Origin: Arthrobacter caoxuetaonis
GTDB lineage: Bacteria > Actinomycetota > Actinomycetes > Actinomycetales > Micrococcaceae
DNA length: 64,000 bases
Assembly (NCBI RefSeq): GCF_023921125.1
Contig: NZ_CP099466.1
Location: 1,364,001 to 1,428,000, forward strand
Reading direction: 5' to 3'
Shown piece by piece: positions 37,321 through 45,220 of this stretch (position 1 is the stretch's first letter; every line of letters begins with the position of its first letter). The position numbers and the translations under genes were made by a program. The notes under the pieces are model-generated. The model saw only the letters and a list, made by a program, of their open reading frames with translations. It did no database searches and had not been told where the DNA came from.

Positions 37321-37500
37321 CTGCCCCCAGGGTAAACGCTGCCTCCCGGGGGTACAGGCACTGCACTGTGGGCAAAGTCACTGCGTCCCGGCAAAACGCT
37401 GCACTTTGGGGAAACACTGCACTTTGGGTCCGGAAACACTGCGCTCGGGGATTTCGCTGCACCCTGTGGCATGGTTTCACTGCGTTGCGGGACAAACCGG
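37321..37500 (+). repeat. Degenerate tandem array of nine CTGC-headed units
   Basis: Units of 18-23 bases begin with CTGC at 37321, 37339, 37361, 37381, 37399, 37417, 37439, 37457 and 37480. The common pattern is CTGC, five or so variable bases, GGG, then A-rich or T-rich and CA or CG; the best matching pair is CTGCACTTTGGGGAAACA (37399) and CTGCACTTTGGGTCCGGAAA (37417). Sequence drift shows that it is old rather than a recent slippage product. Further units in the opposite sense follow near 37530-37580. Confidence 0.7.
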
Positions 37501-37988
37501 TCGTTTTGGGAAAATCCGGATACGGCGCCGTGCAGCAAATTCCCCCAGCAAACGAATCAGCCCAAAACGCAGCAAAACCGGTCAGGTCGCATGACCTGCC
37601 GTTTATGGCGTACACCACCATCCGAGACGCTCGGTGCCAGCCAAACCGCCGTGCTTGGCGGACAGCTTCCCAAGGGGCGCACCGCATCTGCGCCGTTCCC
37701 GTGCGGTGCCCTCCGGCAGGGCGGAGGTCTCGCTCTGGATTCGCGGCAATCCGTGTTCTTGAGTATCCGCAGCAGTTTGAATGGAGGCGAAACATCCACA
37801 TGTGCGAGCACGTCGAAGGTGTGAGTTTCGCGCCGATAAGGGATGGCCGCTCATGATGTCCTTCTAATGCCAGGACTCGACGGCATCTCGATGGTTGGAG
37901 GACCTTGATCGCCGCCCATAGTGGCAAGATTCACCCCGCTCGTCCCGTTGGGTGGTGCCTGGCGGACGGGAGCTTCTCCGTGCTGCCC

Positions 37989-38115
37989 TAGAATTGAGGA
38001 GGACCCTATAGGTCCCCACGACTTTCGCAGGTGGATCCTGCGCCTATCTACACATACATAGTGACGAGCGACTGCATACATTCCGTTGGTCGGCTCACGA
38101 CGAGAGGAACTCAGC
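37989..38115 (+). promoter_or_regulatory. Promoter and structured leader of the 38116 gene
   Basis: A -10-like TAGAAT lies at 37989-37994. The leader of about 110 nt holds two small hairpins with 5-nt loops: GGACC-CTATA-GGTCC (38001-38015) and CGCAGG-TGGAT-CCTGCG (38026-38042). A GAGGAGGA tract just before the first has no start codon after it. The true ribosome site is GAGAGGA, shortly before ATG 38116. Confidence 0.5.
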
Positions 38116-40353
38116 ATGTCCGAGCAGAACAACCGGGAAGAGCGAGACAGCCAGGGACGCCCCAAGGCTAACGATCGCAAACCCCCGCAGCGCAAGTCCT
38201 ATTCAGACCGCCAGGCTTCCGCCGGCCGTCCTGCTCGTGATGGCGAGCGTAAGCCCTTCAGCAAGGAAGGCGGCGACCGTAAGCCGTTTGCCGATCGTGG
38301 CGACCGTAAGCCGTTTGGTGATCGTCCGGCGCGTGAGGGGGATCGTCGGCCGTTCAGTGGTGGTCGCGATGACCGTAAGCCGTTTGGTGATCGTCCCGCC
38401 CGCGACGGTGAGCGTAAGCCGTTCAATAGCGATCGTGGCGACCGTAAGCCGTTTGGTGATCGTCCGGCGCGTGAGGGGGATCGTCGGCCGTTCAGTGGTG
38501 GTCGCGATGACCGTAAGCCGTTTGGTGATCGTCCCGCCCGCGACGGTGAGCGTAAGCCGTTCAATAGCGATCGTGGCGACCGTAAGCCGTTTGGTGATCG
38601 TCCGGCGCGTGAGGGGGATCGTCGGCCGTTCAGTGGTGGTCGCGATGAGCGTAAGCCGTTTGGTGATCGTCCCGCTCGCGACGGTGAGCGTCGTTCCTTC
38701 GGTGGCGAGCGGGGTGAGCGTAAGCCGTTTGGTGATCGTCCGGCGCGTGAGGGGGATCGTCGGCCGTTCAGTGGTGGTCGCGATGAGCGTAAGCCGTTTG
38801 GTGATCGTCCCGCTCGCGACGGTGAGCGTCGTTCCTTCGGTGGCGAGCGGGGTGAGCGTAAGCCGTTTGGTGATCGTCCGGCGCGTGAGGGGGATCGTCG
38901 GCCGTTCAGTGGTGGTCGCGATGAGCGTAAGCCGTTTGGTGATCGTCCCGCTCGCGACGGTGAGCGTCGTTCCTTTGGTGGCGAGCGGGGTGAGCGTAAG
39001 CCGTTTGGTGATCGTCCGGCTCGCGAGGGGGACCGTCGGCCGTTCAGCGGTGGTCGCGATGAGCGTAAGCCGTTTGGTGATCGTCCCGCTCGCGACGGTG
39101 AGCGTCGTTCCTTTGGTGGCGAGCGTGGTGAGCGTAAGCCGTTTGGTGATCGTCCGTCCCGTGATGGTGATCGTAAGCCGTTCAGCAGTGACCGGGGAGA
39201 CCGTAAGCCGTTTGGTGATCGTCCGTCCCGCGACGGAGAGCGTAAGCCGTTCCGGAAGGATTCCGAACGGCGTCCGTCGTCGGACCGGCCGTTCCGCAAG
39301 GATGACAGGCCGCAGCGCCGCACCGGCGATGACGCACCGGTCACGGAACGCAAGCACAATGCGCGCGACCTGCGCAGCGCCAACCGCGCAGACCGTGAGC
39401 GGTCTCCAGAGATCGACGATGACGTCACGGGCCAGGAGCTGGACAAGGTTACCCGCGCCCAGCTGCGTAACCTCGAAGAAGTCAACGGCGAATGGGTCTC
39501 CAAGCACCTGGTCATGGCTGGCCGCCTGATCGATGCAGACCCCGAGCTGGCTTTCCAGCACGCCCTCGCAGCCAGCCGCCGCGGCGGACGCATGGCAGCT
39601 GTCCGTGAAGCCGTAGCCCTGACGGCGTACGCCGCCGGCGAGTTCGGCGACGCACTGCGCGAGTTCCGCACGCACCGGCGGATCAGCGGCTCCAACGAGT
39701 ACCTGGCCATGATGGCCGACTGCGAACGCGGTCTGGGCCGTCCGGACCGGGCACTGGACCTGCTGCGTTCCGAAGAGGTTGCCGAGCTCGACAACGCTGT
39801 GAAGGTCGACGTCGCGATTGTGGCCTCAGGTGCCCGGATGGACATGGAGCAGTTCGACGCCGCCGTGTCCGCCCTCGAGATCCCGCAGCTCGACAAGAAC
39901 CGTGCCTTCTCCTACAGCCCGCGCCTCTTCCGTGCCTACGCCGATGCCCTTGAGCTGGCCGGCCGCGGCAAGGAAGCTGAGACCTGGCGCCGGCAGGCCG
40001 TCGTCGCCGAAAGCGCGCTTGGCGTTGGAGACTTCGCTGAACCGGAAATCATGGACCTCGGTGAAGACGACGAAGCTCCGGCAAAGCCGCGCTTCCGCCG
40101 GGACAACGACGCCAGCGCAGACAACGCCGGCCAGGCCGCAGCAGAGGACCGCAGCGCCAACTACGCCCAGGCACCCGAGGCAGCCTCGGCAGAGCAGGAC
40201 CTTGACGGCGAGTCCGATGACGATGCCCTGCCCAGCGACGAACGCGAAGCACTGCTGGGTGCCGAGGAAGCCGAGCCGGATTCCGAAGATGCCGACGCCG
40301 AAGCATCCGAGTCAGACACAGCGGAGGAAGCCGCCGCGGAGCGCAATGACTAA
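38116..40353 (+). CDS. Repeat-rich basic protein with TPR-like C-terminal domain (Rv1691-position protein)
   Basis: 745 residues in three parts. Residues about 1-62 are polar and disordered. Residues about 63-385 are a 46-residue repeat, six full copies plus a partial, each made of two 23-residue halves such as DRKPFGDRPAREGDRRPFSG; this part is rich in Arg, Asp, Gly and Pro. Residues about 400-640 form a helical TPR-like domain (WVSKHLVMAGRLIDADPELA, GEFGDALREFRTHRRISG), and the acidic tail is 650-745. Homologues in this position (Rv1691) are TPR proteins of unknown role; the R/D/G-rich part suggests RNA binding or condensate formation, which is inference. It is followed by an 8-bp overlap with the HAD gene. 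Confidence 0.85.
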   Translation: MSEQNNREERDSQGRPKANDRKPPQRKSYSDRQASAGRPARDGERKPFSKEGGDRKPFADRGDRKPFGDRPAREGDRRPFSGGRDDRKPFGDRPARDGERKPFNSDRGDRKPFGDRPAREGDRRPFSGGRDDRKPFGDRPARDGERKPFNSDRGDRKPFGDRPAREGDRRPFSGGRDERKPFGDRPARDGERRSFGGERGERKPFGDRPAREGDRRPFSGGRDERKPFGDRPARDGERRSFGGERGERKPFGDRPAREGDRRPFSGGRDERKPFGDRPARDGERRSFGGERGERKPFGDRPAREGDRRPFSGGRDERKPFGDRPARDGERRSFGGERGERKPFGDRPSRDGDRKPFSSDRGDRKPFGDRPSRDGERKPFRKDSERRPSSDRPFRKDDRPQRRTGDDAPVTERKHNARDLRSANRADRERSPEIDDDVTGQELDKVTRAQLRNLEEVNGEWVSKHLVMAGRLIDADPELAFQHALAASRRGGRMAAVREAVALTAYAAGEFGDALREFRTHRRISGSNEYLAMMADCERGLGRPDRALDLLRSEEVAELDNAVKVDVAIVASGARMDMEQFDAAVSALEIPQLDKNRAFSYSPRLFRAYADALELAGRGKEAETWRRQAVVAESALGVGDFAEPEIMDLGEDDEAPAKPRFRRDNDASADNAGQAAAEDRSANYAQAPEAASAEQDLDGESDDDALPSDEREALLGAEEAEPDSEDADAEASESDTAEEAAAERND
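38302..39268 (+). repeat. 138-bp in-frame tandem repeats inside the 38116 gene
   Basis: Unit boundaries fall at 38302, 38440, 38578, 38716, 38854 and 38992, with a diverged partial from 39130. The units at 38302 and 38440 are identical by eye, and those at 38716 and 38854 differ by about one base, so the array has expanded recently by recombination or slippage. It uses more T-ending codons (CGT, GGT, GAT, TTT) than the flanking sequence. Confidence 0.9.
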
Positions 40354-41341
40354 GCCGCTCGTCGGCAGCTTCGACGCGGTCTTCGCTGACCTCGACGGCG
40401 TTCTCTACGCAGGTCCGCATGCCATCCCCGGCGCACCGGAAGCCCTCCAGGGGCTTGAGGCGGCCGGGGTGCAGCTGGCGTACATCACCAACAACGCATC
40501 CAGGTCATCGGCCACGGTGGCTGAGCACCTGCGGGAGCTGGGCGCTCCGGCAACGGCCGGGAATGTCTTCGGGTCCGCGCAGGCCGGCGCGGAACTTCTG
40601 GCGGGACTCGTCCCGGCAGGCAGCCGCGTCCTGGTGACGGGCAGCCAGACGCTGACCGACCAGGTCCGGGCCCAAGGGCTGGAGCCGGTTCCCTCAGCTG
40701 AGGACCAGCCGGCGGCCGTGATCCAGGGATTCGACCCCGGACTGGGCTGGAAGGATCTTGCCGAAGCGGCCTTCGCCGTTGCGGCAGGAGCCGTCTGGGT
40801 GGCTACGAACACCGATCTTTCGATTCCGCAGGCCCGCGGGATCGCTCCCGGAAACGGCACTCTCGTCGCAGCTGTCGCTGCGGCGACGGGCCGGGCTCCG
40901 GTAGTCGCCGGTAAGCCCGAAGCACCCCTGTTCACGACGGCGGCACGGCACCTGGGCGTCGAGCGCCCCCTGGTGGTGGGCGACCGGCTGGACACAGACA
41001 TCCTGGGCGGCACCAACGCCGGCTATGCGACGGCGCTGGTACTGACCGGCGTGGACAGCCCCGCCACGGCCCTCGCGGCACGCACCGCTGAACGTCCGGA
41101 CTTCCTCATTCCCAACCTTGGTGCGCTCTATGAGCCGTACCCAAGCGTGCAGCGCACCGACGGGGGTTTCGGCTGCGGTACCGCGCTGGCAACTGTTTCC
41201 GGCGGGACGGTGGAGATCACGGCTCCCGAGGGAGACCTGGACGGATGGCGCGCCGCCTGCGCGGCGTGGTGGGACGCCAACCCCGAAGTCACGGCAGCCG
41301 CTTCCCCCGAAGTCCGCTGGGTTGTCGGTGCCGGAAGCTAG
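40346..41341 (+). CDS. HAD-superfamily hydrolase, NagD/PGP-like
   Basis: 331 residues. HAD motif I is DLDGVLYAGP (about 14-23), motif II is in AYITNNASRSS and motif III/IV is GDRLDTDILGG. The type-II cap lies between, with GKPEAPLF before motif III. It belongs to the NagD/4-nitrophenylphosphatase/phosphoglycolate phosphatase group and is the Rv1692 counterpart, which has been reported as a glycerol-phosphate phosphatase (from memory). ATG 40346 overlaps the previous gene by eight bases and has GCGGAG just upstream. Stop TAG at 41339-41341. Confidence 0.9.
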   Translation: MTKPLVGSFDAVFADLDGVLYAGPHAIPGAPEALQGLEAAGVQLAYITNNASRSSATVAEHLRELGAPATAGNVFGSAQAGAELLAGLVPAGSRVLVTGSQTLTDQVRAQGLEPVPSAEDQPAAVIQGFDPGLGWKDLAEAAFAVAAGAVWVATNTDLSIPQARGIAPGNGTLVAAVAAATGRAPVVAGKPEAPLFTTAARHLGVERPLVVGDRLDTDILGGTNAGYATALVLTGVDSPATALAARTAERPDFLIPNLGALYEPYPSVQRTDGGFGCGTALATVSGGTVEITAPEGDLDGWRAACAAWWDANPEVTAAASPEVRWVVGAGS

Positions 41342-41350
41342 GGTTTGAGC

Positions 41351-41614
41351 GTGGAAGAAATCAACGGAGACAACCCTGCGGTTCCGCAGACAGGGGACCC
41401 CGGCGTCGATGCCGTTCTCGCTGCGCTCGGCAAGGTGGCAGACATGCCTGTTTCAGAGCACGCCGCCCTGTACAGCACGCTTCACGACGGTCTGCTGGCT
41501 GCGCTGAACGACGACGCCGCCGGACTGCCCGGGATCACAAGCCCCGTTCCCGGCATCCCGCAGTCCATGAAGCCGGGCCTGCCCACCAAGCCCGCCTCTC
41601 CGGAAGCAGGCTAG
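41351..41614 (+). CDS. Small conserved protein in the Rv1693 position
   Basis: 87 residues from GTG 41351, or 89 from TTG 41345. No domain is recognised. It has a predicted amphipathic helical core (VDAVLAALGKVADMPVSEHAALYSTLHDGLLAAL in overview) followed by a Pro-rich tail PGITSPVPGIPQSMKPGLPTK. The core LHDGLLAAL is typical of short actinobacterial proteins encoded directly before tlyA. TAGGGT (41339-41344), which includes the upstream stop codon, is exactly six bases before the GTG, so an internal leaderless promoter is possible. tlyA follows two bases after its stop. Confidence 0.75.
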   Translation: MEEINGDNPAVPQTGDPGVDAVLAALGKVADMPVSEHAALYSTLHDGLLAALNDDAAGLPGITSPVPGIPQSMKPGLPTKPASPEAG

Positions 41615-41616
41615 CG

Positions 41617-42456
41617 GTGGCCCGGCTGGACCAGGAGCTGGTAACCCGGGGGCTGGCCCGCTCCCGTACCCATGCTGGAAAGCTCATCGCCGGAGGACGC
41701 GTCCTGCGCGCCGGAAGCGTGCTCACCAAGGCTTCAACGCCAATCCAGCCGGAGGATCCGCTGCAGGTGACGGACGACGGCGGCCCGGACTATGTCAGCC
41801 GTGCCGGCCACAAGCTCGCCGGTGCACTGGCGGCCTTTCCGGCCGTCAATCCTGCCGGACTGCGCTGCCTGGACGCCGGTGCCTCGACAGGCGGGTTCAC
41901 GGATGTGCTGCTGCGGGCAGGCGCCCGTGAGGTCGCCGCCGTCGATGTCGGTCACGGCCAGTTGGTTGATTCCCTCCGGTCAGATCCCCGCGTGCGCGTC
42001 TTTGAGGGTATGAACGTGCGCTATTTCACCCCCGGGGACATTGGCGGGCAGGTGGACCTGACGGTCGCCGACCTCAGCTTCATCTCGCTCTCCATGGTCA
42101 TCGTGCCCCTCGCCGCAGCCACCGCGCCCGGCGGAAGCCTGCTGCTGATGGTCAAACCCCAGTTCGAGGTCGGACGGGAGCTGCTGAACCGCACCGGCGT
42201 CGTCACCGATCCCGCCAGGCACCGTCTGGCCGTGGACCGCGTCACTGACGCGGCAGTGGCCGCCGGACTGGAAATATCCGGAATCGCCCGCAGTCCATTG
42301 CCCGGCCAGAACGGGAATGTGGAATTCTTTATGTGGATGCGCGTTCCCGCAGGGACCATCCCGGACGCCGGGGAACGCTCGGCGGCGGCAACGGCTCTGG
42401 TCAACCGGCTATTCGATGCGCCCGCTGCGTTTGCGGACGCACCGGGTGGCGTATAA
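41617..42456 (+). CDS. tlyA: TlyA-family rRNA (cytidine-2'-O)-methyltransferase
   Basis: 279 residues. The N-terminal S4 RNA-binding domain (about 1-62: ARLDQELVTRGLARSRTHAGKLI in overview) is followed by an FtsJ-like Rossmann methyltransferase with SAM motif CLDAGASTGGFTDVLLRAGA (about 87-106). TVADLSFISL and the MVKPQFEVG loop are present. TlyA in mycobacteria 2'-O-methylates 16S C1409 and 23S C1920, which sensitises ribosomes to capreomycin. The haemolysin label used in databases is misleading. The start is GTG, two bases after the previous stop. Confidence 0.94.
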   Translation: MARLDQELVTRGLARSRTHAGKLIAGGRVLRAGSVLTKASTPIQPEDPLQVTDDGGPDYVSRAGHKLAGALAAFPAVNPAGLRCLDAGASTGGFTDVLLRAGAREVAAVDVGHGQLVDSLRSDPRVRVFEGMNVRYFTPGDIGGQVDLTVADLSFISLSMVIVPLAAATAPGGSLLLMVKPQFEVGRELLNRTGVVTDPARHRLAVDRVTDAAVAAGLEISGIARSPLPGQNGNVEFFMWMRVPAGTIPDAGERSAAATALVNRLFDAPAAFADAPGGV

Positions 42457-42516
42457 GACTGACGGACGGCTACACACGGCTTCCTTCACAGGGGCAGAAG
42501 AGGACACAGAGACAAC

Positions 42517-43461
42517 ATGAGCAGACGCATACTGGTGATCGCGCACACCGGCCGCAGTGCCGCGATGGCTGCGGCCCAGGAAGTCTGCACCCAGCTCCAT
42601 GCCGCAGGCCTGGTTCCCGTGATGCGCCGCAAAGACCTCGAAGATATCCAGGCTGAGTATGGCCAGCTCACTGCGCCGACTGAAATCCTGGATGAAGACG
42701 TCCAGCTCACCGAAGTCGATCTGGGCATGGTGCTTGGGGGAGACGGGACCATCCTGCGCGCAGCGGAACTGGTACGGGACACGGAAGTGCCGCTGCTGGG
42801 GGTCAATCTGGGCCACGTCGGCTTCCTGGCCGAAAGCGAACGTGAAGACCTGGACAAAACCGTCGGCTGGGTCGTGGACCGGGACTATACCGTCGAAGAG
42901 CGGCTGACCATCGACGTCAAGGTCTGGCTGGACAGCACGCTGCTGGCACACACCTGGGCGCTCAACGAGGCCGCGGTGGAAAAGGCAGACCGGCAGCGCA
43001 TGCTGGAAGTGGTCATGGAAGTCGATGCACGTCCCATTTCCTCCTTCGGCTGCGACGGCGTGGTCATGGCGACCCCGACGGGATCGACTGCCTACGCGTT
43101 CTCCGCTGGAGGGCCCGTCGTGTGGCCAGGCGTCGAAGCACTGCTGATTACGCCCATCAGCGCCCACGCCGTGTTCTCCCGGCCACTCGTCGTCGCTCCG
43201 GACTCCATCCTGGCGGTGGAGATCCTGTCCCGGAATGCCGCCAACGGTATCCTCTGGTGCGACGGGCACCGCAGCATCGACCTGCCGCCGGGCTCCCGCG
43301 TGGAGGTGACACGCTCCAACGTTCCGGTCCGGCTGGCCCGCACGCACGACACGCCTTTCTCGGAGCGCCTGGTCAACAAGTTCCAGCTCCCCACCCAGGG
43401 TTGGCGGGGACCGGCGAACCAGCCTCCAGAGCAGGCTGCGAACGGAGGTATCCTCCCGTGA
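42517..43461 (+). CDS. nadK: NAD kinase
   Basis: Makes NADP from NAD with ATP or polyphosphate. 314 residues. The GGDGT motif is in GMVLGGDGTILRAAEL (about 71-86), followed by LGVNLGHVGFLAE and the NE/D motif LNEAAVEKADRQRM. STAYAFSAGGPV closes the active site. The Rv1695 orthologue lies in the same position. The 60-base gap from tlyA has a weak GAGGA ribosome site. The stop overlaps the recN GTG by four bases. Confidence 0.96.
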   Translation: MSRRILVIAHTGRSAAMAAAQEVCTQLHAAGLVPVMRRKDLEDIQAEYGQLTAPTEILDEDVQLTEVDLGMVLGGDGTILRAAELVRDTEVPLLGVNLGHVGFLAESEREDLDKTVGWVVDRDYTVEERLTIDVKVWLDSTLLAHTWALNEAAVEKADRQRMLEVVMEVDARPISSFGCDGVVMATPTGSTAYAFSAGGPVVWPGVEALLITPISAHAVFSRPLVVAPDSILAVEILSRNAANGILWCDGHRSIDLPPGSRVEVTRSNVPVRLARTHDTPFSERLVNKFQLPTQGWRGPANQPPEQAANGGILP

Positions 43462-45206
43462 TCGAAGAAATACGCATCCGGGACCTCGGCGTCATCACCG
43501 ACGCAACGCTGACCCTGGGCCCGGGCTTCACTGTGGTGACAGGTGAAACCGGTGCCGGCAAAACCATGGTGATCACTGCCCTGGGGCTGCTGCTCGGTGC
43601 CCGCTCGGATGCAGGAGCCGTCCGTACAGGCGCCAAATCGGCGCTGGCCGAAGCCGTCGTCCGGCTGCCTCCGCAGAGTCCGGCGGCGGAGCGTTCCGCG
43701 GAGGCGGGAGCCGAACTGGAAGAGTTTGACGGCGGCGTCGAACTCATCGTTGCCCGTACCGTCAACGCTGATGGACGCAGCCGCGCCCACCTGGGCGGCC
43801 GCGCGACACCCGTGGGCGTCCTGTCCGAGGTGGGCAACCATCTTGTGGCCGTCCACGGGCAGACTGACCAGCTGCGGCTCAAAAGTTCATCAGCACAGCG
43901 GGAAGCGCTGGACAAGTATGCGGGGGAGTCCCTGGCCGCCGCGCTGGAAGAGTACCGTACCGGCTACAACCGCTGGCGGGCTGCCGAATCGGAGCTCTCG
44001 GAACTGCGCGAGACCGCACGGGAACGCCTCCGTGAGGCCGAGTACCTCGCCGCGTCGCTGGAAGAGATCGACGCCGTCGCCCCCGAACCGGCAGAAGACG
44101 AGACGCTGAAGGCCGAGGCCATGCGCCTGGGCAACATTGAGGAACTGCGTTCGGCGTCCGTGGGAGCGCACCAGGCGCTTGTCGCGGGTGACTTCGCCGA
44201 CGGATCGGATGCCACGTCGCTGGTGGATGCTGCCAAGCGCCAGCTGGAACTGGCAGGCGAGCACGATCCGGCCCTGGCGCAGGCCGGCCAGCGGCTCGCG
44301 GAAGTCGGCTACATCCTGGCCGACATTGCGGCTGAGCTGTCCAGCTACAGTGCGTCCCTGGACGGCGAGGGCCCCGGCCGGCTGGCGGAGGTTGAAGCCC
44401 GCCGCGCGGAACTGGCTGTTCTGGTGCGCAAATACGCCCCCTCGGTCGACGAAGTCCTGGAATGGGCGGAAACCGGCAGGGCCCGCCTGGCGGAGCTCGG
44501 AGACGACGGCAGCCGGATCGAATCCCTTGAAGCCGAACTGACCGAGCTCCAGGCACGTCTCTGGGAGCAGGCCGCGGGACTGACCAAGCTGCGCACGGAT
44601 GCCGCAGTCGAACTCTCAGGACGCGTCAGCGACGAACTCACTGCGCTGGCCATGCCTGACGCCCGCCTGGTCATCACCGTGGATCCCAGCGCGGCCCTGG
44701 GCCCCCAGGGCGCGGACGCGATCGAGTTCCTGCTGGCTCCGCATCCCGGAGCACCGGCGCGGCCGCTGGGCAAGGGCGCCTCCGGCGGTGAGCTTTCCCG
44801 CGTGATGCTCGCCATCGAGGTAGTGCTTGCCGAAGTGGATCCGGTTCCGACCTTCGTCTTTGACGAGGTGGACGCCGGCGTCGGTGGCAAGGCAGCCATC
44901 GAAATCGGCCGGCGGCTGGCGATGCTCGCCCGCCACGTGCAGGTCATCGTGGTGACCCATCTCCCGCAGGTGGCGGCCTTCGCAGGCCATCACATCCGCG
45001 TGATTAAAACCTCTTCCTCCGCAGATGACGGGTCGGGCGTCACTGCCAGCGACGTCGTCGTGCTGGACCGCGAAGCCCGGATCAGGGAACTGGCCCGGAT
45101 GCTCGCAGGCCACGAGGACTCGGAGTCGGCCCGTGCCCACGCCGAGGAACTACTGGCGACGGCAGCCGTTCCCAGTGGGGAAACTACCCAGACCAACAAA
45201 AGGTGA
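43458..45206 (+). CDS. recN: DNA repair protein RecN
   Basis: SMC-like ATPase of double-strand-break repair. 582 residues. Walker A is [20 protein letters not shown] (about 29-48), two coiled-coil arms occupy about 150-380, the ABC signature is [17 protein letters not shown] and Walker B is [14 protein letters not shown], with the H-loop in [18 protein letters not shown] 43458 overlaps the nadK stop (GTGA), giving coupling. A longer open frame upstream is read inside nadK. In mycobacteria two further genes (Rv1697, Rv1698) follow; here pyrG starts 14 bases after the stop. Confidence 0.96.
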   Translation: MIEEIRIRDLGVITDATLTLGPGFTVVTGETGAGKTMVITALGLLLGARSDAGAVRTGAKSALAEAVVRLPPQSPAAERSAEAGAELEEFDGGVELIVARTVNADGRSRAHLGGRATPVGVLSEVGNHLVAVHGQTDQLRLKSSSAQREALDKYAGESLAAALEEYRTGYNRWRAAESELSELRETARERLREAEYLAASLEEIDAVAPEPAEDETLKAEAMRLGNIEELRSASVGAHQALVAGDFADGSDATSLVDAAKRQLELAGEHDPALAQAGQRLAEVGYILADIAAELSSYSASLDGEGPGRLAEVEARRAELAVLVRKYAPSVDEVLEWAETGRARLAELGDDGSRIESLEAELTELQARLWEQAAGLTKLRTDAAVELSGRVSDELTALAMPDARLVITVDPSAALGPQGADAIEFLLAPHPGAPARPLGKGASGGELSRVMLAIEVVLAEVDPVPTFVFDEVDAGVGGKAAIEIGRRLAMLARHVQVIVVTHLPQVAAFAGHHIRVIKTSSSADDGSGVTASDVVVLDREARIRELARMLAGHEDSESARAHAEELLATAAVPSGETTQTNKR

Positions 45207-45220
45207 TAGGCTCGAATTCC

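Larger units (their letters stand above)
36764..38115. other. 1.35-kb region without a supported gene between rrn and the repeat-protein gene
   Basis: Several open frames cross this stretch on both strands (the longest at 36942-37856 + and 37085-37927 -), but none has a recognisable domain, a ribosome site at a plausible start, or the strong GC-ending third-position bias of the neighbours. Contents: the 14-bp tandem repeat (36764-36819), an unstructured GC-rich stretch (36820-37320), the CTGC-headed array (37321-37500) with reversed units (about 37530-37580), a stretch with no feature (37590-37980), and the promoter and structured leader of the 38116 gene. Confidence 0.65.

Noticed and set aside
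37321..37500. CRISPR array
   Set aside because: Units are contiguous, 18-23 bases and degenerate, without identical repeats separated by unique spacers; no cas genes are in the window.
36942..37856. 304-codon open frame on the + strand, and 37085-37927 on the minus strand
   Set aside because: Compositionally odd, Arg/Cys/His-rich, with no family match I recognise, poor third-position bias and no start signal. Treated as non-coding.
38199..39896. Long open frames (565 and 490 codons on the minus strand, 430 on the + strand) across the repeat gene
   Set aside because: A stop-free 138-bp repeat is open in several frames, so length is not evidence. Only the frame at 38116 continues into a normal TPR-like domain and has a ribosome site.
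41617..42456. Haemolysin annotation for TlyA
   Set aside because: The S4 plus FtsJ-type methyltransferase architecture is that of the rRNA 2'-O-methyltransferase; the haemolysin name is historical.
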